Origin: Novosphingobium sp. FSW06-99
Lineage (GTDB): Bacteria > Pseudomonadota > Alphaproteobacteria > Sphingomonadales > Sphingomonadaceae
Direction of reading: 5' to 3'
Length of the DNA stretch: 64,000 bases
NCBI RefSeq assembly: GCF_001519065.1
Contig: NZ_KQ954259.1
Coordinates: 35,137 to 99,136 of the forward strand
Part shown: positions 1 through 10,609 of the stretch, in pieces
Layout: each line of letters starts with the position of its first letter
Numbering within the stretch: the first letter of the stretch is position 1
Made by a program: the position numbers and the translations under genes
Notes under the pieces: generated by a model
The model's input: the letters and a program-made list of their open reading frames with translations, nothing else
Database searches by the model: none
Told to the model about the DNA's origin: nothing

Positions 1-37
1 CCCATTCCCACAGGCTTAACGACCGGCGCATTCCACC

Positions 38-75
38 GGGAGCCCTCCTGTCATGCGGGACATGGGCAGGCTCCC
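38..75 (+). promoter_or_regulatory. possible leader hairpin upstream of mdh
   Basis: Inverted arms GGGAGCC (38-44) and GGCTCCC (69-75) enclose a smaller TGTC/GACA pairing, so the mdh 5' region could fold into a branched hairpin. It may instead be the terminator region of whatever lies before the window. No T-tract follows, and I recognise no named RNA motif. Confidence 0.25.
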
Positions 76-129
76 AGACGGTGGACAAGTGACCTTTGTT
101 CAGTCCCGCACGACGGGAAAGGACCCTAA

Positions 130-1095
<966 letters not shown>

Positions 1096-1105
1096 TATCA
1101 TCCGC

Positions 1106-1175
1106 GCCGCCGCCCCCGTCCGGGCGATCCTTCCGGCCAGCCGGGGTTCAGGATCATCCGGGCAGGGGCGGCGGC
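1106..1175 (+). repeat. compound inverted repeat between mdh and sucA
   Basis: Outer arms 1106-1116 and 1165-1175 are an exact 11-base GC-only inverted repeat. Inner arms 1120-1131 and 1150-1161 match at 10 of 12 positions, and the apical loop holds a CCGG/CCGG pairing. In RNA this is a nearly continuous 70-base hairpin just after the mdh stop. No T-tract follows, so it may be an mRNA-stability or Rho-related element, or a small repeat insertion. Confidence 0.6.
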
Positions 1176-1361
1176 CCGGCCATTGTTGAACCATGACCGC
1201 AAGGTATTTGCCCCAAGGGTCATGGCAAGACGGTTTTTTACCGGTCATATGGCAGGACACGAGGTTCTGCCGCATGGCCGAAGTTCAGGAAAGCAGCCCG
1301 GCCCCCTGGCGCGCCGGGATTTCCGAAGCCCCACCCTCCCCGGGGCACAGGAGTTGAGACG

Positions 1362-4199
1362 ATGGGTCACGAATTGCACGAATTCGATGTCGATCCGGCA
1401 CAGGACGGGCCGCAACAGGGGCCCAGTTGGGCATCGCAGCGCTGGCCGGTTACCGATGCCGCCGCCGGAGACGATCTGACCCGCGCGCTCGATCCGATGG
1501 CGCTCAAGCTGGAAATCGCCAAGGCGCAGAAAAAGGATGCGCCAAAGCTCGACGATGCCGCGCTCGAACAGGCGGCTGCGGATTCGATCCGCGCGATGAT
1601 GCTGATCCGCACCTATCGCGTGCGCGGGCATCTGACCGCCGATCTCGATCCGCTGGGCCTGTCGCGGCAGGATCTGCCCGCCGACCTGTCGCCCGAATAC
1701 CACGGCTTTATCGGCGCCGCGCTCGATCGCAAGGTCTACCTGGGCGGTGTGCTGGGCCTGCAATGGGCCACCCCGCGCGAGATCGTGGCGATCCTGCGCC
1801 GCAACTATTGTGGCAAGATCGCGTTTGAATTCATGCACATCGCCGATGTGGAGGAACGCGCCTTCATCCAGGACCGGATCGAAGGCGGCGACAAGTCGAT
1901 CGACTTTACCCCCAACGGCAAAAAGGCCATCCTGGCCGCCGTCATTCGCGGCGAACAATACGAAAAGTTCCTCGGCCGCAAATATGTCGGCACCAAACGG
2001 TTCGGCCTCGATGGCGGCGAATCGATGATTCCCGCGCTCGAAGCGGTGATCAAATACGGCAGCCAGCTCGGCGTGCGTGAAATGATCTATGGCATGTCGC
2101 ACCGCGGCCGCCTCAACGTGCTCGCCAACGTGATGCACAAACCCTATCGCGTGATCTTCCACGAATTTTCGGGCGGCACCGCCAACCCTGAAGATGTCGG
2201 CGGGTCGGGCGATGTGAAATACCACCTGGGCACCTCGACCGACCGTGAATTCGACGGGATCAAGGTGCACATGAGCCTGCAGCCCAACCCGTCGCACCTG
2301 GAAACGGTGGACCCTGTCGTGCTGGGCAAGACCCGTGCGCAACAGGTGTTCCGCGACGATATCGGGCCGGGCAAGCACAAACAGGTGCTGCCGGTGCTGA
2401 TCCACGGCGACGCCGCGTTTGCGGGCCAGGGCATCGTGTGGGAATGCTTCGGCTTTTCCGGCGTGCGCGGGTACGACACCGGCGGGTGCATCCATTTCAT
2501 CGTCAACAACCAGATCGGTTTCACCACCAGCCCGCAGTTTTCGCGCGGATCGCCCTATCCGTCCGACGTCGCCAAGGGCGTCCAGGCGCCGATCATCCAT
2601 GTCAACGGTGATGATCCCGAAGCGGTGACGTTCGCGTGCAAGCTGGCGATCGATTATCGTCAGCGGTTCGGTCGCGACGTGGTGGTCGACATGTGGTGCT
2701 ATCGCCGGTTCGGGCACAACGAAGGCGACGAGCCCAGTTTCACCCAGCCGCTGATGTACGCCAAAATCCGCCAGCACCCGGCGATCAGCGAACTCTATGC
2801 GCAAAAGCTGATCGCGCAGGGCGTGATCGACGGCGCCTGGAAAGCCGCCACCGAAGAAAGCTTTGTCGCCACGCTCGAAGCCGAATTCGATGCGGCCAAG
2901 AGCTACAAGGCGAACGAGGCCGACTGGTTCGGCGGCCGCTGGAGCGGGCTGAACAAGCCTGCCGACCCGGTCACCGCGCGGCGCAACGTGCCCACCGGCA
3001 TCGATGCAAAGCTGTTCGACAGTCTGGGCCGCGTGCTGACCACCGTTCCCGAAGACCTGACCGTGCACAAGACGCTGGGCCGCGTGATCGATGCCAAGCG
3101 CGAAATGTTCAAGACCGGCAAGGGGTTCGACTGGGCCACTGGCGAAGCGCTGGCGTTCGGCAGCCTGGCCACCGAAGGCTTCAACGTGCGCCTGTCGGGC
3201 CAGGATTCGGGCCGTGGCACGTTCAGCCAGCGGCATGCGGTGTGGGTCGACCAGACCGACGAGCACAAATACGTGCCGCTTGCCACGCTGCCGCATGGCC
3301 GGTTCGAAGTGCACGACAGCCCGCTGTCCGAATATGGCGTGCTCGGCTATGAATATGGCTATGCCAGCGCCGATCCCAAGACGCTGGTGCTGTGGGAAGC
3401 GCAGTTCGGCGATTTCGCCAACGGCGCACAGATCGTCATCGACCAGTATATCGCCGCCAGCGAAGCCAAATGGCTGCGCGCCAACGGGCTGGTGATGCTG
3501 TTGCCGCATGGTTATGAAGGCCAGGGCCCGGAACATTCCTCGGCCCGGCTGGAACGCTATTTGCAACTGTGTGCCGAAGACAATCTGCAGGTGTGCAACA
3601 TCACCACCCCGGCCAACTATTTCCATGTGTTGCGCCGCCAGATGCACCGTCCGTTCCGCAAACCGCTGATCATCATGACGCCCAAGAGCCTGCTGCGCCA
3701 CGCGATGGCCAAGTCGGACGCTTCGGCATTCATCGGCGAGGGCCATTTCCAGCGCATCCTGTCCGACGTCAACGGCCCCGACGATGCATCAACCCGCAAG
3801 GTCATCCTGTGCAGCGGCAAAGTCGCCTATGACTTGTTCGAGGCGCGCGACCAGCAGGGCCTGACCGATGTGCAGATCATCCGGTTGGAACAGCTCTACC
3901 CCTTCCCCGGCGAACCGCTGGCGCTGCGCCTGTCGCGCATGCCCCATCTGGAAGACGTGGTGTGGTGCCAGGAAGAGCCGAAGAACAACGGCGGCTGGTT
4001 CTTTGTCGAACCGCGCATCGAGGACGCGTTGAAAGCGGCGGGCAGCAAAGTCACCCGCGCGCGCTATGCCGGCCGCGCCGGTGCCGCATCGCCTGCCACG
4101 GGCCTGGCCAAGCGCCATGCCAACGAGCAGGCGGCGCTGGTCGCCAATGCGCTCGCGCTGTCGGTGCGCGGCGAAATCCGCCGCCGCAAGAAAGCCTGA
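1362..4199 (+). CDS. sucA: 2-oxoglutarate dehydrogenase E1 component
   Basis: Thiamine-diphosphate-dependent E1 subunit of the 2-oxoglutarate dehydrogenase complex. It decarboxylates 2-oxoglutarate and passes the succinyl group to the lipoyl arm of E2. At 945 residues it has full family length. The N-terminal E2-binding segment is followed by YRVRGHL, a ThDP/Mg motif starting at GDAAF (residues 349-353), and the C-terminal transketolase-like and OdhA C-terminal parts (HGYEGQGPEHSSAR and WCQEEPKNNGGW are readable). A GGAG box in CAGGAG precedes ATG by about 8 bases. sucB follows after 42 bases and lpd after that, so E1, E2 and E3 are one transcription unit. Confidence 0.98.
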   Translation: MGHELHEFDVDPAQDGPQQGPSWASQRWPVTDAAAGDDLTRALDPMALKLEIAKAQKKDAPKLDDAALEQAAADSIRAMMLIRTYRVRGHLTADLDPLGLSRQDLPADLSPEYHGFIGAALDRKVYLGGVLGLQWATPREIVAILRRNYCGKIAFEFMHIADVEERAFIQDRIEGGDKSIDFTPNGKKAILAAVIRGEQYEKFLGRKYVGTKRFGLDGGESMIPALEAVIKYGSQLGVREMIYGMSHRGRLNVLANVMHKPYRVIFHEFSGGTANPEDVGGSGDVKYHLGTSTDREFDGIKVHMSLQPNPSHLETVDPVVLGKTRAQQVFRDDIGPGKHKQVLPVLIHGDAAFAGQGIVWECFGFSGVRGYDTGGCIHFIVNNQIGFTTSPQFSRGSPYPSDVAKGVQAPIIHVNGDDPEAVTFACKLAIDYRQRFGRDVVVDMWCYRRFGHNEGDEPSFTQPLMYAKIRQHPAISELYAQKLIAQGVIDGAWKAATEESFVATLEAEFDAAKSYKANEADWFGGRWSGLNKPADPVTARRNVPTGIDAKLFDSLGRVLTTVPEDLTVHKTLGRVIDAKREMFKTGKGFDWATGEALAFGSLATEGFNVRLSGQDSGRGTFSQRHAVWVDQTDEHKYVPLATLPHGRFEVHDSPLSEYGVLGYEYGYASADPKTLVLWEAQFGDFANGAQIVIDQYIAASEAKWLRANGLVMLLPHGYEGQGPEHSSARLERYLQLCAEDNLQVCNITTPANYFHVLRRQMHRPFRKPLIIMTPKSLLRHAMAKSDASAFIGEGHFQRILSDVNGPDDASTRKVILCSGKVAYDLFEARDQQGLTDVQIIRLEQLYPFPGEPLALRLSRMPHLEDVVWCQEEPKNNGGWFFVEPRIEDALKAAGSKVTRARYAGRAGAASPATGLAKRHANEQAALVANALALSVRGEIRRRKKA

Positions 4200-4241
4200 T
4201 CCCACCCCGTTTGAACAATTCCCGACCAAGGAACCCCTGTT

Positions 4242-5492
4242 ATGTCCATCGAAGTCAAGGTGCCGACGCTCGGTGAAAGCGTCAGCGAAGCGACCGTCGG
4301 CCAATGGCTGAAAAAGCCCGGCGAAGCGGTTGCGCTCGACGAACCCATCGTCAGCCTTGAAACCGACAAAGTCGCGGTCGATGTGCCCGCGCCTGCTGCC
4401 GGTATTCTGGGCGATCTGATCGCCAGGGAGGGTGATACCGTGTCGGTCGGCGCATTGCTGGCGCTGATCGAAGCGGCAGGCAGCGCCGCTGCCCCCGCCC
4501 CGGCGCCTGCGCCTGTCGCCGCCCCTGCACCGGTTGCCGCCCCTGTACCCGCGCCCGTCCCGGTGGCGCCTGCCGTCGCCAAGGCGGCGTCCGAAGGCGA
4601 TGCCGCTGCATTGTCACCAGCCGTGCGCCGCGCCGTGCTGGAATATGGCATCGACCCCGCCACGGTCAAAGGCACCGGCGCGGGCGGACGGCTGACCAAG
4701 GAAGACGTACTCGCCGCCGCGCAGGCCAAGGCGGCCACGCCCGCGCCTGCCGCCCCCGCCACGGTGCCCGCCAGCGTGGCCAGTGCCCCCGGCCGCAACG
4801 AAGAACGCGTCAAGATGACGCGGTTGCGCCAGACCATCGCCAAGCGGCTGAAATCGGCGCAGGAAAACGCCGCGCTGCTGACCACGTTCAACGATGTCGA
4901 CATGTCGGCAGTGATGGGCGCGCGCGACAAGTTCAAGGATGCCTTTGAAAAGAAGCACGGCATCAAGCTGGGCTTCATGTCGTTCTTTGCCAAGGCATCG
5001 GTGCTGGCGCTGAAGGACATTCCCTCGGTCAATGCGCGCATCGAAGGCGATGAAATCGTCTATCACGACTATGTCGACATCTCGATCGCGGTGTCGGCGC
5101 CCAACGGGCTGGTCGTGCCGGTGGTGCGCGATGTCGACAAGCTGTCATTCGCCGGGATCGAACAGGCGATTGCAGGATACGGCAAGAAGGCGCGCGACGG
5201 CACGCTGACGATGGAAGACATGAAGGGTGGCACGTTCACCATTTCCAATGGCGGCGTGTTCGGCGGCCTGATGTCGACGCCGATCATCAACCCGCCGCAG
5301 TCGGCCGTGCTCGGCCTGCACCGTATCGAAGACCGCCCGGTCGTGCGCAACGGGCAGATCGTGATCCGCCCGATGATGTATATCGCGCTGTCCTACGATC
5401 ACCGCCTGATCGACGGCCGCGAAGCCGTCACCGCGCTCAAGACCATCAAGGAAGCGATCGAGGAACCGACGCGGCTGTTGATCGACCTGTGA
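4242..5492 (+). CDS. sucB: dihydrolipoyllysine-residue succinyltransferase (E2 of 2-oxoglutarate dehydrogenase)
   Basis: E2 core of the 2-oxoglutarate dehydrogenase complex, transferring succinyl from the lipoyl arm to CoA. An N-terminal lipoyl domain carries the lipoylated Lys43 in ETDKVAVDV. An Ala/Pro-rich linker (about residues 83-112) follows, then a peripheral subunit-binding domain ([13 protein letters not shown]). A second Ala/Pro linker leads to the catalytic acyltransferase domain, with active-site His387 in SYDHRLIDG. The length of 416 residues and the single lipoyl domain fit SucB. The gene lies between sucA and lpd with short gaps. Confidence 0.97.
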   Translation: MSIEVKVPTLGESVSEATVGQWLKKPGEAVALDEPIVSLETDKVAVDVPAPAAGILGDLIAREGDTVSVGALLALIEAAGSAAAPAPAPAPVAAPAPVAAPVPAPVPVAPAVAKAASEGDAAALSPAVRRAVLEYGIDPATVKGTGAGGRLTKEDVLAAAQAKAATPAPAAPATVPASVASAPGRNEERVKMTRLRQTIAKRLKSAQENAALLTTFNDVDMSAVMGARDKFKDAFEKKHGIKLGFMSFFAKASVLALKDIPSVNARIEGDEIVYHDYVDISIAVSAPNGLVVPVVRDVDKLSFAGIEQAIAGYGKKARDGTLTMEDMKGGTFTISNGGVFGGLMSTPIINPPQSAVLGLHRIEDRPVVRNGQIVIRPMMYIALSYDHRLIDGREAVTALKTIKEAIEEPTRLLIDL

Positions 5493-5519
5493 CCGGTGGC
5501 ATCGCAAAGGACCATGGCA

Positions 5520-6920
5520 ATGGCTGAATACGACTACGACGTGCTGGTGATCGGTGCGGGCCCCGGTGGCTATGTGGCAGCGATCCGCGCCGCCCAACTG
5601 GGGTTGAAGACCGCCTGCGCCGAAGGGCGCGCGACGCTGGGCGGCACGTGCCTGAACGTCGGGTGCATCCCGTCAAAGGCGCTGCTGCACGGGTCGGAGC
5701 TCTATGACGAGGCCGCCAACGGCACGATGGCCAAATTCGGCGTCAAGACCACCGGAGTCGAACTCGACCTTGGCGTGTTGCAGGGCGAAAAGGCGACCGC
5801 CGTCAAGGAACTGACCGGCGGGATCGAATTCCTGTTCAAGAAGAACAAGGTCACCTGGCTCAAGGGCCATGCCACGTTTGCCGACGCGCACACCGTGACG
5901 GTGGCCGGCGAGCGGGTCACCGCCAGGAACATCGTCATCGCCACCGGATCGTCGGTCACGCCGCTGCCCGGCGTCGTCATCGACAACGATGGCGGCATCG
6001 TGGTCGATTCGACCGGCGCGCTGGCGCTCGACAAAGTCCCCGGTCATCTTGCGGTGATCGGCGGCGGGGTGATCGGGCTGGAACTCGGCTCGGTGTGGCG
6101 GCGTCTGGGCGCAAAAGTGACCGTGATCGAATATCTTGACCAGTTGCTGCCCGGCATGGACGGCGATGTGCGCAAGGAAGCCGCCAAGATCTTCAAGAAA
6201 CAGGGTCTTGAGCTGAAGCTGTCGACCAAAGTCACCGGCGTCGAAGTCACCGGCGGCAAGGCTGTGCTGACGCTGGAACCGTCGGCGGGCGGCGCGTCGG
6301 AAACGCTCGACGCCGATGTCGTGCTGGTGGCGATCGGGCGCAAGCCCAACACCGATGGTCTGGGCCTCGATGCCATCGGGCTGGTCCCCAACGCACGCGG
6401 ACAGATCGAAACCGACCACGATTTCCGCACCGCGGTCGATGGCGTGTGGGCGATCGGCGATGTGATCCCCGGCCCGATGCTGGCGCACAAGGCCGAGGAC
6501 GAAGGCATTGCGGTCGCCGAAAACATCGCCGGGCTGACCGGGATCGTCAACCACGCGGTGATCCCCGGCGTGGTCTATACCAATCCCGAATTCGCCGGTG
6601 TCGGCCTGACCGAAGAAGCCGCACGCGCCGCGGGCGAAATCAAGGTCGGCAAGTTTCCGATGCTGGCCAACAGCCGCGCCAAGACCAATCGCGAATTCGA
6701 CGGCTTTGTCAAAGTGATCGCCGATGCGAAAACCGACCGCGTGCTGGGCGTATGGGCGATTGCCAGCGTCGCCGGAACGATGATCGCCGAAGCCGCGCTG
6801 GCGCTGGAATTCGGCGCCACCAGCGAAGATATCGCCTATACCTGTCACGCCCATCCGACGCATTCCGAGGCGTTGAAAGAAGCGGCCATGGCGGTAACCG
6901 GCAAGCCGATCCACGCCTGA
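5520..6920 (+). CDS. lpdA: dihydrolipoyl dehydrogenase (E3)
   Basis: FAD flavoprotein that reoxidises the dihydrolipoyl arm of E2 with NAD+, completing the 2-oxoglutarate dehydrogenase complex. From the chosen ATG it has 466 residues. The FAD motif GAGPGGYVAA is followed by the redox disulfide Cys44/Cys49 in GGTCLNVGC, an NAD-binding GGGVIGLE segment, and the C-terminal catalytic His-Glu in HAHPTHSEA. The frame is open from a GTG at 5496 and an ATG at 5514, but an AAAGG box at 5506-5510 lies 9 bases before the ATG at 5520, and MAEYDYDV matches family N-termini. It is the last gene of the suc operon. Confidence 0.96.
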   Translation: MAEYDYDVLVIGAGPGGYVAAIRAAQLGLKTACAEGRATLGGTCLNVGCIPSKALLHGSELYDEAANGTMAKFGVKTTGVELDLGVLQGEKATAVKELTGGIEFLFKKNKVTWLKGHATFADAHTVTVAGERVTARNIVIATGSSVTPLPGVVIDNDGGIVVDSTGALALDKVPGHLAVIGGGVIGLELGSVWRRLGAKVTVIEYLDQLLPGMDGDVRKEAAKIFKKQGLELKLSTKVTGVEVTGGKAVLTLEPSAGGASETLDADVVLVAIGRKPNTDGLGLDAIGLVPNARGQIETDHDFRTAVDGVWAIGDVIPGPMLAHKAEDEGIAVAENIAGLTGIVNHAVIPGVVYTNPEFAGVGLTEEAARAAGEIKVGKFPMLANSRAKTNREFDGFVKVIADAKTDRVLGVWAIASVAGTMIAEAALALEFGATSEDIAYTCHAHPTHSEALKEAAMAVTGKPIHA

Positions 6921-6938
6921 TCTTCGCACAAATTACAC

Positions 6939-6974
6939 AAAACCCCGGCGCAACTTCGGTTGCGCCGGGGTTTT
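6939..6974 (+). terminator. intrinsic terminator of the suc operon
   Basis: A perfect 16-base-pair stem (6939-6954 with 6959-6974) is closed by a TTCG tetraloop and ends in TTTT. It lies 18 bases after the lpd stop. Because the stem begins with AAAA, it could also act on the opposite strand. Confidence 0.92.
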
Positions 6975-7111
6975 GTCTATCTATTTGGTTCGAAGTGGTG
7001 GGTATTGGCGCTTTTTTGGGGGACGGCTGCGGTCCTGTCGGTTACGAGACACAGCACAGCCTGTCCCAAAGCAGGACAGACAACTTTCCCTCCTCGTCCA
7101 CGGCAGGGATC

Positions 7112-7137
7112 GGGCCACCCGGACAACCGGGTGGCCC
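7112..7137 (-). terminator. hairpin at the 3' end of the quinone oxidoreductase gene
   Basis: GC-rich 11-base-pair perfect stem (7112-7122 with 7127-7137) with a 4-base loop, just beyond the stop of the - strand gene that ends at 7148. No T-run follows on either strand, so termination would need Rho, or the hairpin may only protect the 3' end. Confidence 0.5.
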
Positions 7138-7147
7138 ATTCTACACC

Positions 7148-8146
7148 TCAACCAATCTCGACGACGACTTTGCCCACCGCCTGGCGGTTTTCCAGGCTGG
7201 CGATCGCCTCTGCCCCGCGATCGAGCGAATAGCGCGCATAGATACGCGGATTGATCCGTCCATCGGTCAGCATGGCGAACAAGTCGGCGACCTCGGCCTT
7301 GAACCGCGCCGGTTCGCGCGCGGTGAACGCGCCCCAGAACACCCCGCAGACATCGCACGATTTCAGCAAGGTCAGGTTGAGCGGCAGCCGCGCGATCCCG
7401 GCGGGGAAACCGACCACCAGAAAACGCCCTTCCCAGGCGATCGCGCGCAAGGCGGGTTCGGAATAGTCGCCGCCGACCACGTCATAGATGATATTGGCGC
7501 CATTGGGCCCGCACGCGGTCTTGAACGCATCGGCCAGCTCCTTTGACTGCGCCTTGTCGAACGGCCCCCGGCCGTAGATCACCACATCGTCGGCCCCGAC
7601 CTCGCGCACCAGCGCGGCCTTTTCCTCCGACGATACGGCAGCGATCACGCGCGCACCGAATGCCTTGGCCAGTTCGACCGCCGCCAGCCCGACACCGCCG
7701 GCCGCGCCCAGCACCAGCACGACATCGCCCGCCTTGATGTGCCCGCGATCGACCAGCCCGTGATAGTTGGTGCCATACGTCATCAACAGCGCCGCACCGG
7801 TGTCGTAGTCGACACCGTCGGGCAGCGCGAACAGTCGCCCCTGTTCGACCACGGCGTGGGTGGCCAGGCCGCCGCTGCCAATCAGTCCGATCACCCGGTC
7901 GCCCACCGCCCAGCCAGTGACCCCTTCACCCAGCGCGGTGATCACCCCCGCGATCTCGCTACCCGGTGCAAACGGCCGCGCCGGGCGGAACTGATAGAGA
8001 TCGCGAATCATCAGCGCGTCGGGAAAGTTGATCGAACAGGCCTTGATCGCGACCACGACCTGCCCCGGCCCCGCCACCGGATCGGGCAGGTTATCGAGCA
8101 CCAGCGTTTCGGGGCCGCCGGCGGCGTGGCTGAGCAAGGCTTTCAT
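7148..8146 (-). CDS. NADPH:quinone oxidoreductase family (zinc-free MDR) protein
   Basis: Medium-chain dehydrogenase/reductase of the quinone oxidoreductase type, probably a cytosolic NADPH-dependent reductase of quinones or enones. The 332 residues start at MKALLSHAAGG. The N-terminal GroES-like domain is followed by a Rossmann domain with GAAGGVGLAAVELAK. The zinc-ligand cysteines of alcohol dehydrogenases are absent, as expected for this branch. A GGGAGA box just upstream fixes ATG at 8146, although the frame continues open to 8233. The gene stands alone between two hairpins. The substrate cannot be read from sequence. Confidence 0.9.
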   Translation of the reverse strand: MKALLSHAAGGPETLVLDNLPDPVAGPGQVVVAIKACSINFPDALMIRDLYQFRPARPFAPGSEIAGVITALGEGVTGWAVGDRVIGLIGSGGLATHAVVEQGRLFALPDGVDYDTGAALLMTYGTNYHGLVDRGHIKAGDVVLVLGAAGGVGLAAVELAKAFGARVIAAVSSEEKAALVREVGADDVVIYGRGPFDKAQSKELADAFKTACGPNGANIIYDVVGGDYSEPALRAIAWEGRFLVVGFPAGIARLPLNLTLLKSCDVCGVFWGAFTAREPARFKAEVADLFAMLTDGRINPRIYARYSLDRGAEAIASLENRQAVGKVVVEIG

Positions 8147-8194
8147 GCATGATCTCCCGGATATTGTGTAGTGGCGCGCGGCACCCCCAACGAC

Positions 8195-8221
8195 AAAGGG
8201 CGCCCGCAACGGACGCCCTTT
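8195..8221 (-). terminator. terminator after leuD
   Basis: AAAGGGCG and CGCCCTTT arms (8195-8202 and 8214-8221) extend by two further pairs around a 5-base loop with one mismatch. It lies about 45 bases past the leuD stop in the direction of - strand transcription. The T-run is short on - and longer on +. Confidence 0.6.
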
Positions 8222-8266
8222 TCGTGCCAACATTTGGCCGCGTTGAAAAGCAATTTAATCGACCAT

Positions 8267-8863
8267 TTAAGCCGCGACACCCGTGGCCAGAAAAGGCCGT
8301 TCCGCCCGCACGCGATCTTCGAACACGCCGATCACATCGCTTTGCGCCAGCGTCAGCCCGACTTCGTCGAGCCCGTTGAGCAGGCAATTCTTGCGGAACG
8401 GATCGATGTCGAAAGCAAACCGGTCCTGAAACGGCGTGGTCACCGTCTGCTGTTCCAGATCGATATGGATCGGCTGGGTCCGCGCCACTTCGGCCAGCCG
8501 GTCGACCGCATCCTGCGGCAGCACCACCGTCAGGATGCCGTTCTTGAACGCGTTGCCCGAAAAGATGTCGGAAAACGACGGCGCGATCACCGCGCGCACA
8601 CCCAGATCGAGCAGCGCCCAGGCGGCATGTTCACGGCTGGACCCGCAGCCGAAATTGTCGCCCGCGACCAGAATCGGCGAACCGGAAAATTCGGCGCTGT
8701 CGAACAGGTTGTCGGGATCGGTACGCAGGCTTTCGAACGCGCCGCGCCCCAGCCCTTCGCGGGTGATCGTCTTGAGCCAGTGCGACGGGATGATCACATC
8801 GGTATCGACGTTCTTCTGGCCGAACGGATAGGCGCGGCCGTCGATCGTGGTAACAGGTTCCAT
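8267..8863 (-). CDS. leuD: 3-isopropylmalate dehydratase small subunit
   Basis: Small, swivel-domain subunit of isopropylmalate isomerase, which converts 2-isopropylmalate to 3-isopropylmalate in leucine synthesis. From the ATG at 8863 the protein has 198 residues, normal for LeuD. The family motifs [16 protein letters not shown] near the N-terminus and [13 protein letters not shown] in the middle are present. The frame is open further upstream, but [15 protein letters not shown] is the usual family beginning. It is the last gene of a leuC-small membrane protein-leuD unit, starting 7 bases after the stop of the small gene. Confidence 0.95.
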   Translation of the reverse strand: MEPVTTIDGRAYPFGQKNVDTDVIIPSHWLKTITREGLGRGAFESLRTDPDNLFDSAEFSGSPILVAGDNFGCGSSREHAAWALLDLGVRAVIAPSFSDIFSGNAFKNGILTVVLPQDAVDRLAEVARTQPIHIDLEQQTVTTPFQDRFAFDIDPFRKNCLLNGLDEVGLTLAQSDVIGVFEDRVRAERPFLATGVAA

Positions 8864-8870
8864 GGATCGC

Positions 8871-9062
8871 TCAGTCGGTTTCGGGGGGAAGCGTCGGCAA
8901 CGGCGCCTTGGCCTTGTCGCTCCGGTCCTTGCGGCGCGAGGCATAGAGCAGCGCGGCGGTCACGGCCGCCGATCCGATCGCGGCGCCCGCGATCGCAGCG
9001 GCGCCAGACCACGATCCGGTGCCGGTGGCCGGCGTTTCCGGGGCATTTTCCTTCTTGCTCAC
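8871..9062 (-). CDS. 63-residue single-span membrane protein between leuC and leuD
   Basis: I do not recognise the family. A GTG at 9062 is preceded by a clear AAGGGAG box at 9071-9077, 8 bases away, which strongly supports a real gene. The product is a short Pro/Thr-rich N-terminus, one Ala/Gly-rich transmembrane segment (about residues 19-42, with GxxxG-like spacing in [11 protein letters not shown]), a basic RRK stop-transfer end and a charged Lys/Asp-rich tail ending in LPTLPPETD. It overlaps the leuC stop region and ends 7 bases before leuD, so it is almost certainly co-transcribed with the leucine genes. A role in leucine synthesis is not shown. Confidence 0.72.
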   Translation of the reverse strand: MSKKENAPETPATGTGSWSGAAAIAGAAIGSAAVTAALLYASRRKDRSDKAKAPLPTLPPETD

Positions 9063-9079
9063 GCGGGTTACTCCCTTGC

Positions 9080-10516
9080 TCAACAAACCAGATCGCGCAC
9101 GTCGGTCAGATGACCGGCGACCGCCGCGGCAGCGGCCATCGCCGGGCTGACCAGATGGGTACGCGCGCCCGGGCCCTGCCGCCCGACGAAGTTGCGGTTG
9201 CTGGTCGATGCACAACGCTCGCCCGCCGGAACTTTGTCGGGGTTCATCCCCAGGCACGCCGAACAGCCCGGTTCGCGCCATTCAAAGCCCGCCTCGACAA
9301 ACACCTGGTCCAGCCCTTCGGCCTCGGCCATCGCCTTGACCAGCCCCGACCCCGGCACGACGATCGCCCATTTGACGCCCGGCGCCTTGTGCCGACCGCG
9401 CAACACGGCGGCGGCAGCGCGCAGATCCTCGATCCGGCTGTTGGTGCAACTGCCGATGAACACGTTCTGGATTTCGACTGCATTCAGCGGCTGCCCCGGT
9501 TCCAGCCCCATATAGGCCAGCGACTTGGCCGCCGCCTCGCGCTTTGACGCGTCGGCAAAGCTGTCGGGCGCAGGCACCACGCCGGTAATCGGCACCACGT
9601 CTTCGGGGCTGGTGCCCCAGGTCACGCTGGGCACGATCTGCGCGGCATCGATCACCACGACTTTGTCATAGCGGGCGCCGGGATCGGTGGCCAGGCTGCG
9701 CCACCAGGCCACGGCGGCATCCCAGTCGGCACCCTTGGGCGCATAAGGGCGCCCTTTGACATAAGCGATGGTCGCCTCGTCGGGCGCAATCAGGCCCGCG
9801 CGCGCGCCGTGCTCGATCGCCATGTTCGACACCGTAAGGCGCCCCTCGATCGACAGCGCACGAATGGCCGAGCCGGTATATTCGATGACATAGCCGGTGC
9901 CGCCCGCCGCGCCGAGCACGCCGGTGATATGCAGCACCAGATCCTTGGCCGTGACCCCCGGCCCCAGATCGCCCTCGACGCGCACTTCCATTGCTTTCGA
10001 CTGCTTCAGCAGCAGCGTTTGCGTTGCCAGCACGTGTTCGACTTCGCTGGTGCCGATGCCGAACGCCAGCGCGCCCAGCCCGCCATGGCAGGCGGTGTGG
10101 CTGTCACCGCACACGATCGTCGCGCCGGGCAGCGAAAAGCCCTGTTCGGGGCCGACCACATGAACAATGCCCTGTTCGCGATCGGCATCGCCGATATAGC
10201 GGATGCCGAACGCGGGCGCATTGGCCTCCAGCGCGGCAAGCTGCTGCGCGCTTTGCGCATCCTTGATCGCAATGCGCTGCCCCGCCGCATCACGCCGCGC
10301 GGTGGTGGGCAGATTGTGATCGGGCACCGCCAGCGTGAGATCGGGCCGCCGCACTTTGCGCCCGGCGAGTCGCAGCGCCTCGAACGCCTGCGGGCTGGTC
10401 ACTTCATGGACCAGATGCCGATCGATATAGATCAGGCAGGTGCCGTCATCGCGGCGTTCAACAACATGAGCATCCCAGATTTTCTGGTAAAGCGTGCGCG
10501 GGTTCGTCGTAGCCAT
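9080..10516 (-). CDS. leuC: 3-isopropylmalate dehydratase large subunit
   Basis: Aconitase-family large subunit of isopropylmalate isomerase, carrying the [4Fe-4S] cluster. It has 478 residues. IGSCTNSR and CSACLG supply the cluster-ligand cysteines, and [20 protein letters not shown] is the conserved substrate-side motif. ATG at 10516 begins the family N-terminus [10 protein letters not shown]. It is the first gene of the leuC-leuD unit and is divergent from crtZ, with 93 bases between them for both promoters. Confidence 0.97.
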   Translation of the reverse strand: MATTNPRTLYQKIWDAHVVERRDDGTCLIYIDRHLVHEVTSPQAFEALRLAGRKVRRPDLTLAVPDHNLPTTARRDAAGQRIAIKDAQSAQQLAALEANAPAFGIRYIGDADREQGIVHVVGPEQGFSLPGATIVCGDSHTACHGGLGALAFGIGTSEVEHVLATQTLLLKQSKAMEVRVEGDLGPGVTAKDLVLHITGVLGAAGGTGYVIEYTGSAIRALSIEGRLTVSNMAIEHGARAGLIAPDEATIAYVKGRPYAPKGADWDAAVAWWRSLATDPGARYDKVVVIDAAQIVPSVTWGTSPEDVVPITGVVPAPDSFADASKREAAAKSLAYMGLEPGQPLNAVEIQNVFIGSCTNSRIEDLRAAAAVLRGRHKAPGVKWAIVVPGSGLVKAMAEAEGLDQVFVEAGFEWREPGCSACLGMNPDKVPAGERCASTSNRNFVGRQGPGARTHLVSPAMAAAAAVAGHLTDVRDLVC

Positions 10517-10609
10517 GGTCTGGCGGTAAGCCTACCCGCGTTGCATTTCAAGGCAGGCTTTGCGCGTGGCATGGTCAATCGACCGATCGCCCGCTATAGC
10601 GCGGCCATC

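Noticed and set aside
1245..3746. 833-codon open frame on - opposite sucA
   Set aside because: It is antisense to a complete sucA, with low-information His/Arg/Ala-rich translation and no domain. This is the usual GC-rich mirror frame.
6960..7232. small + strand gene between lpd and the quinone oxidoreductase
   Set aside because: The frame begins inside the lpd terminator and runs into the convergent gene, with no ribosome-binding site.
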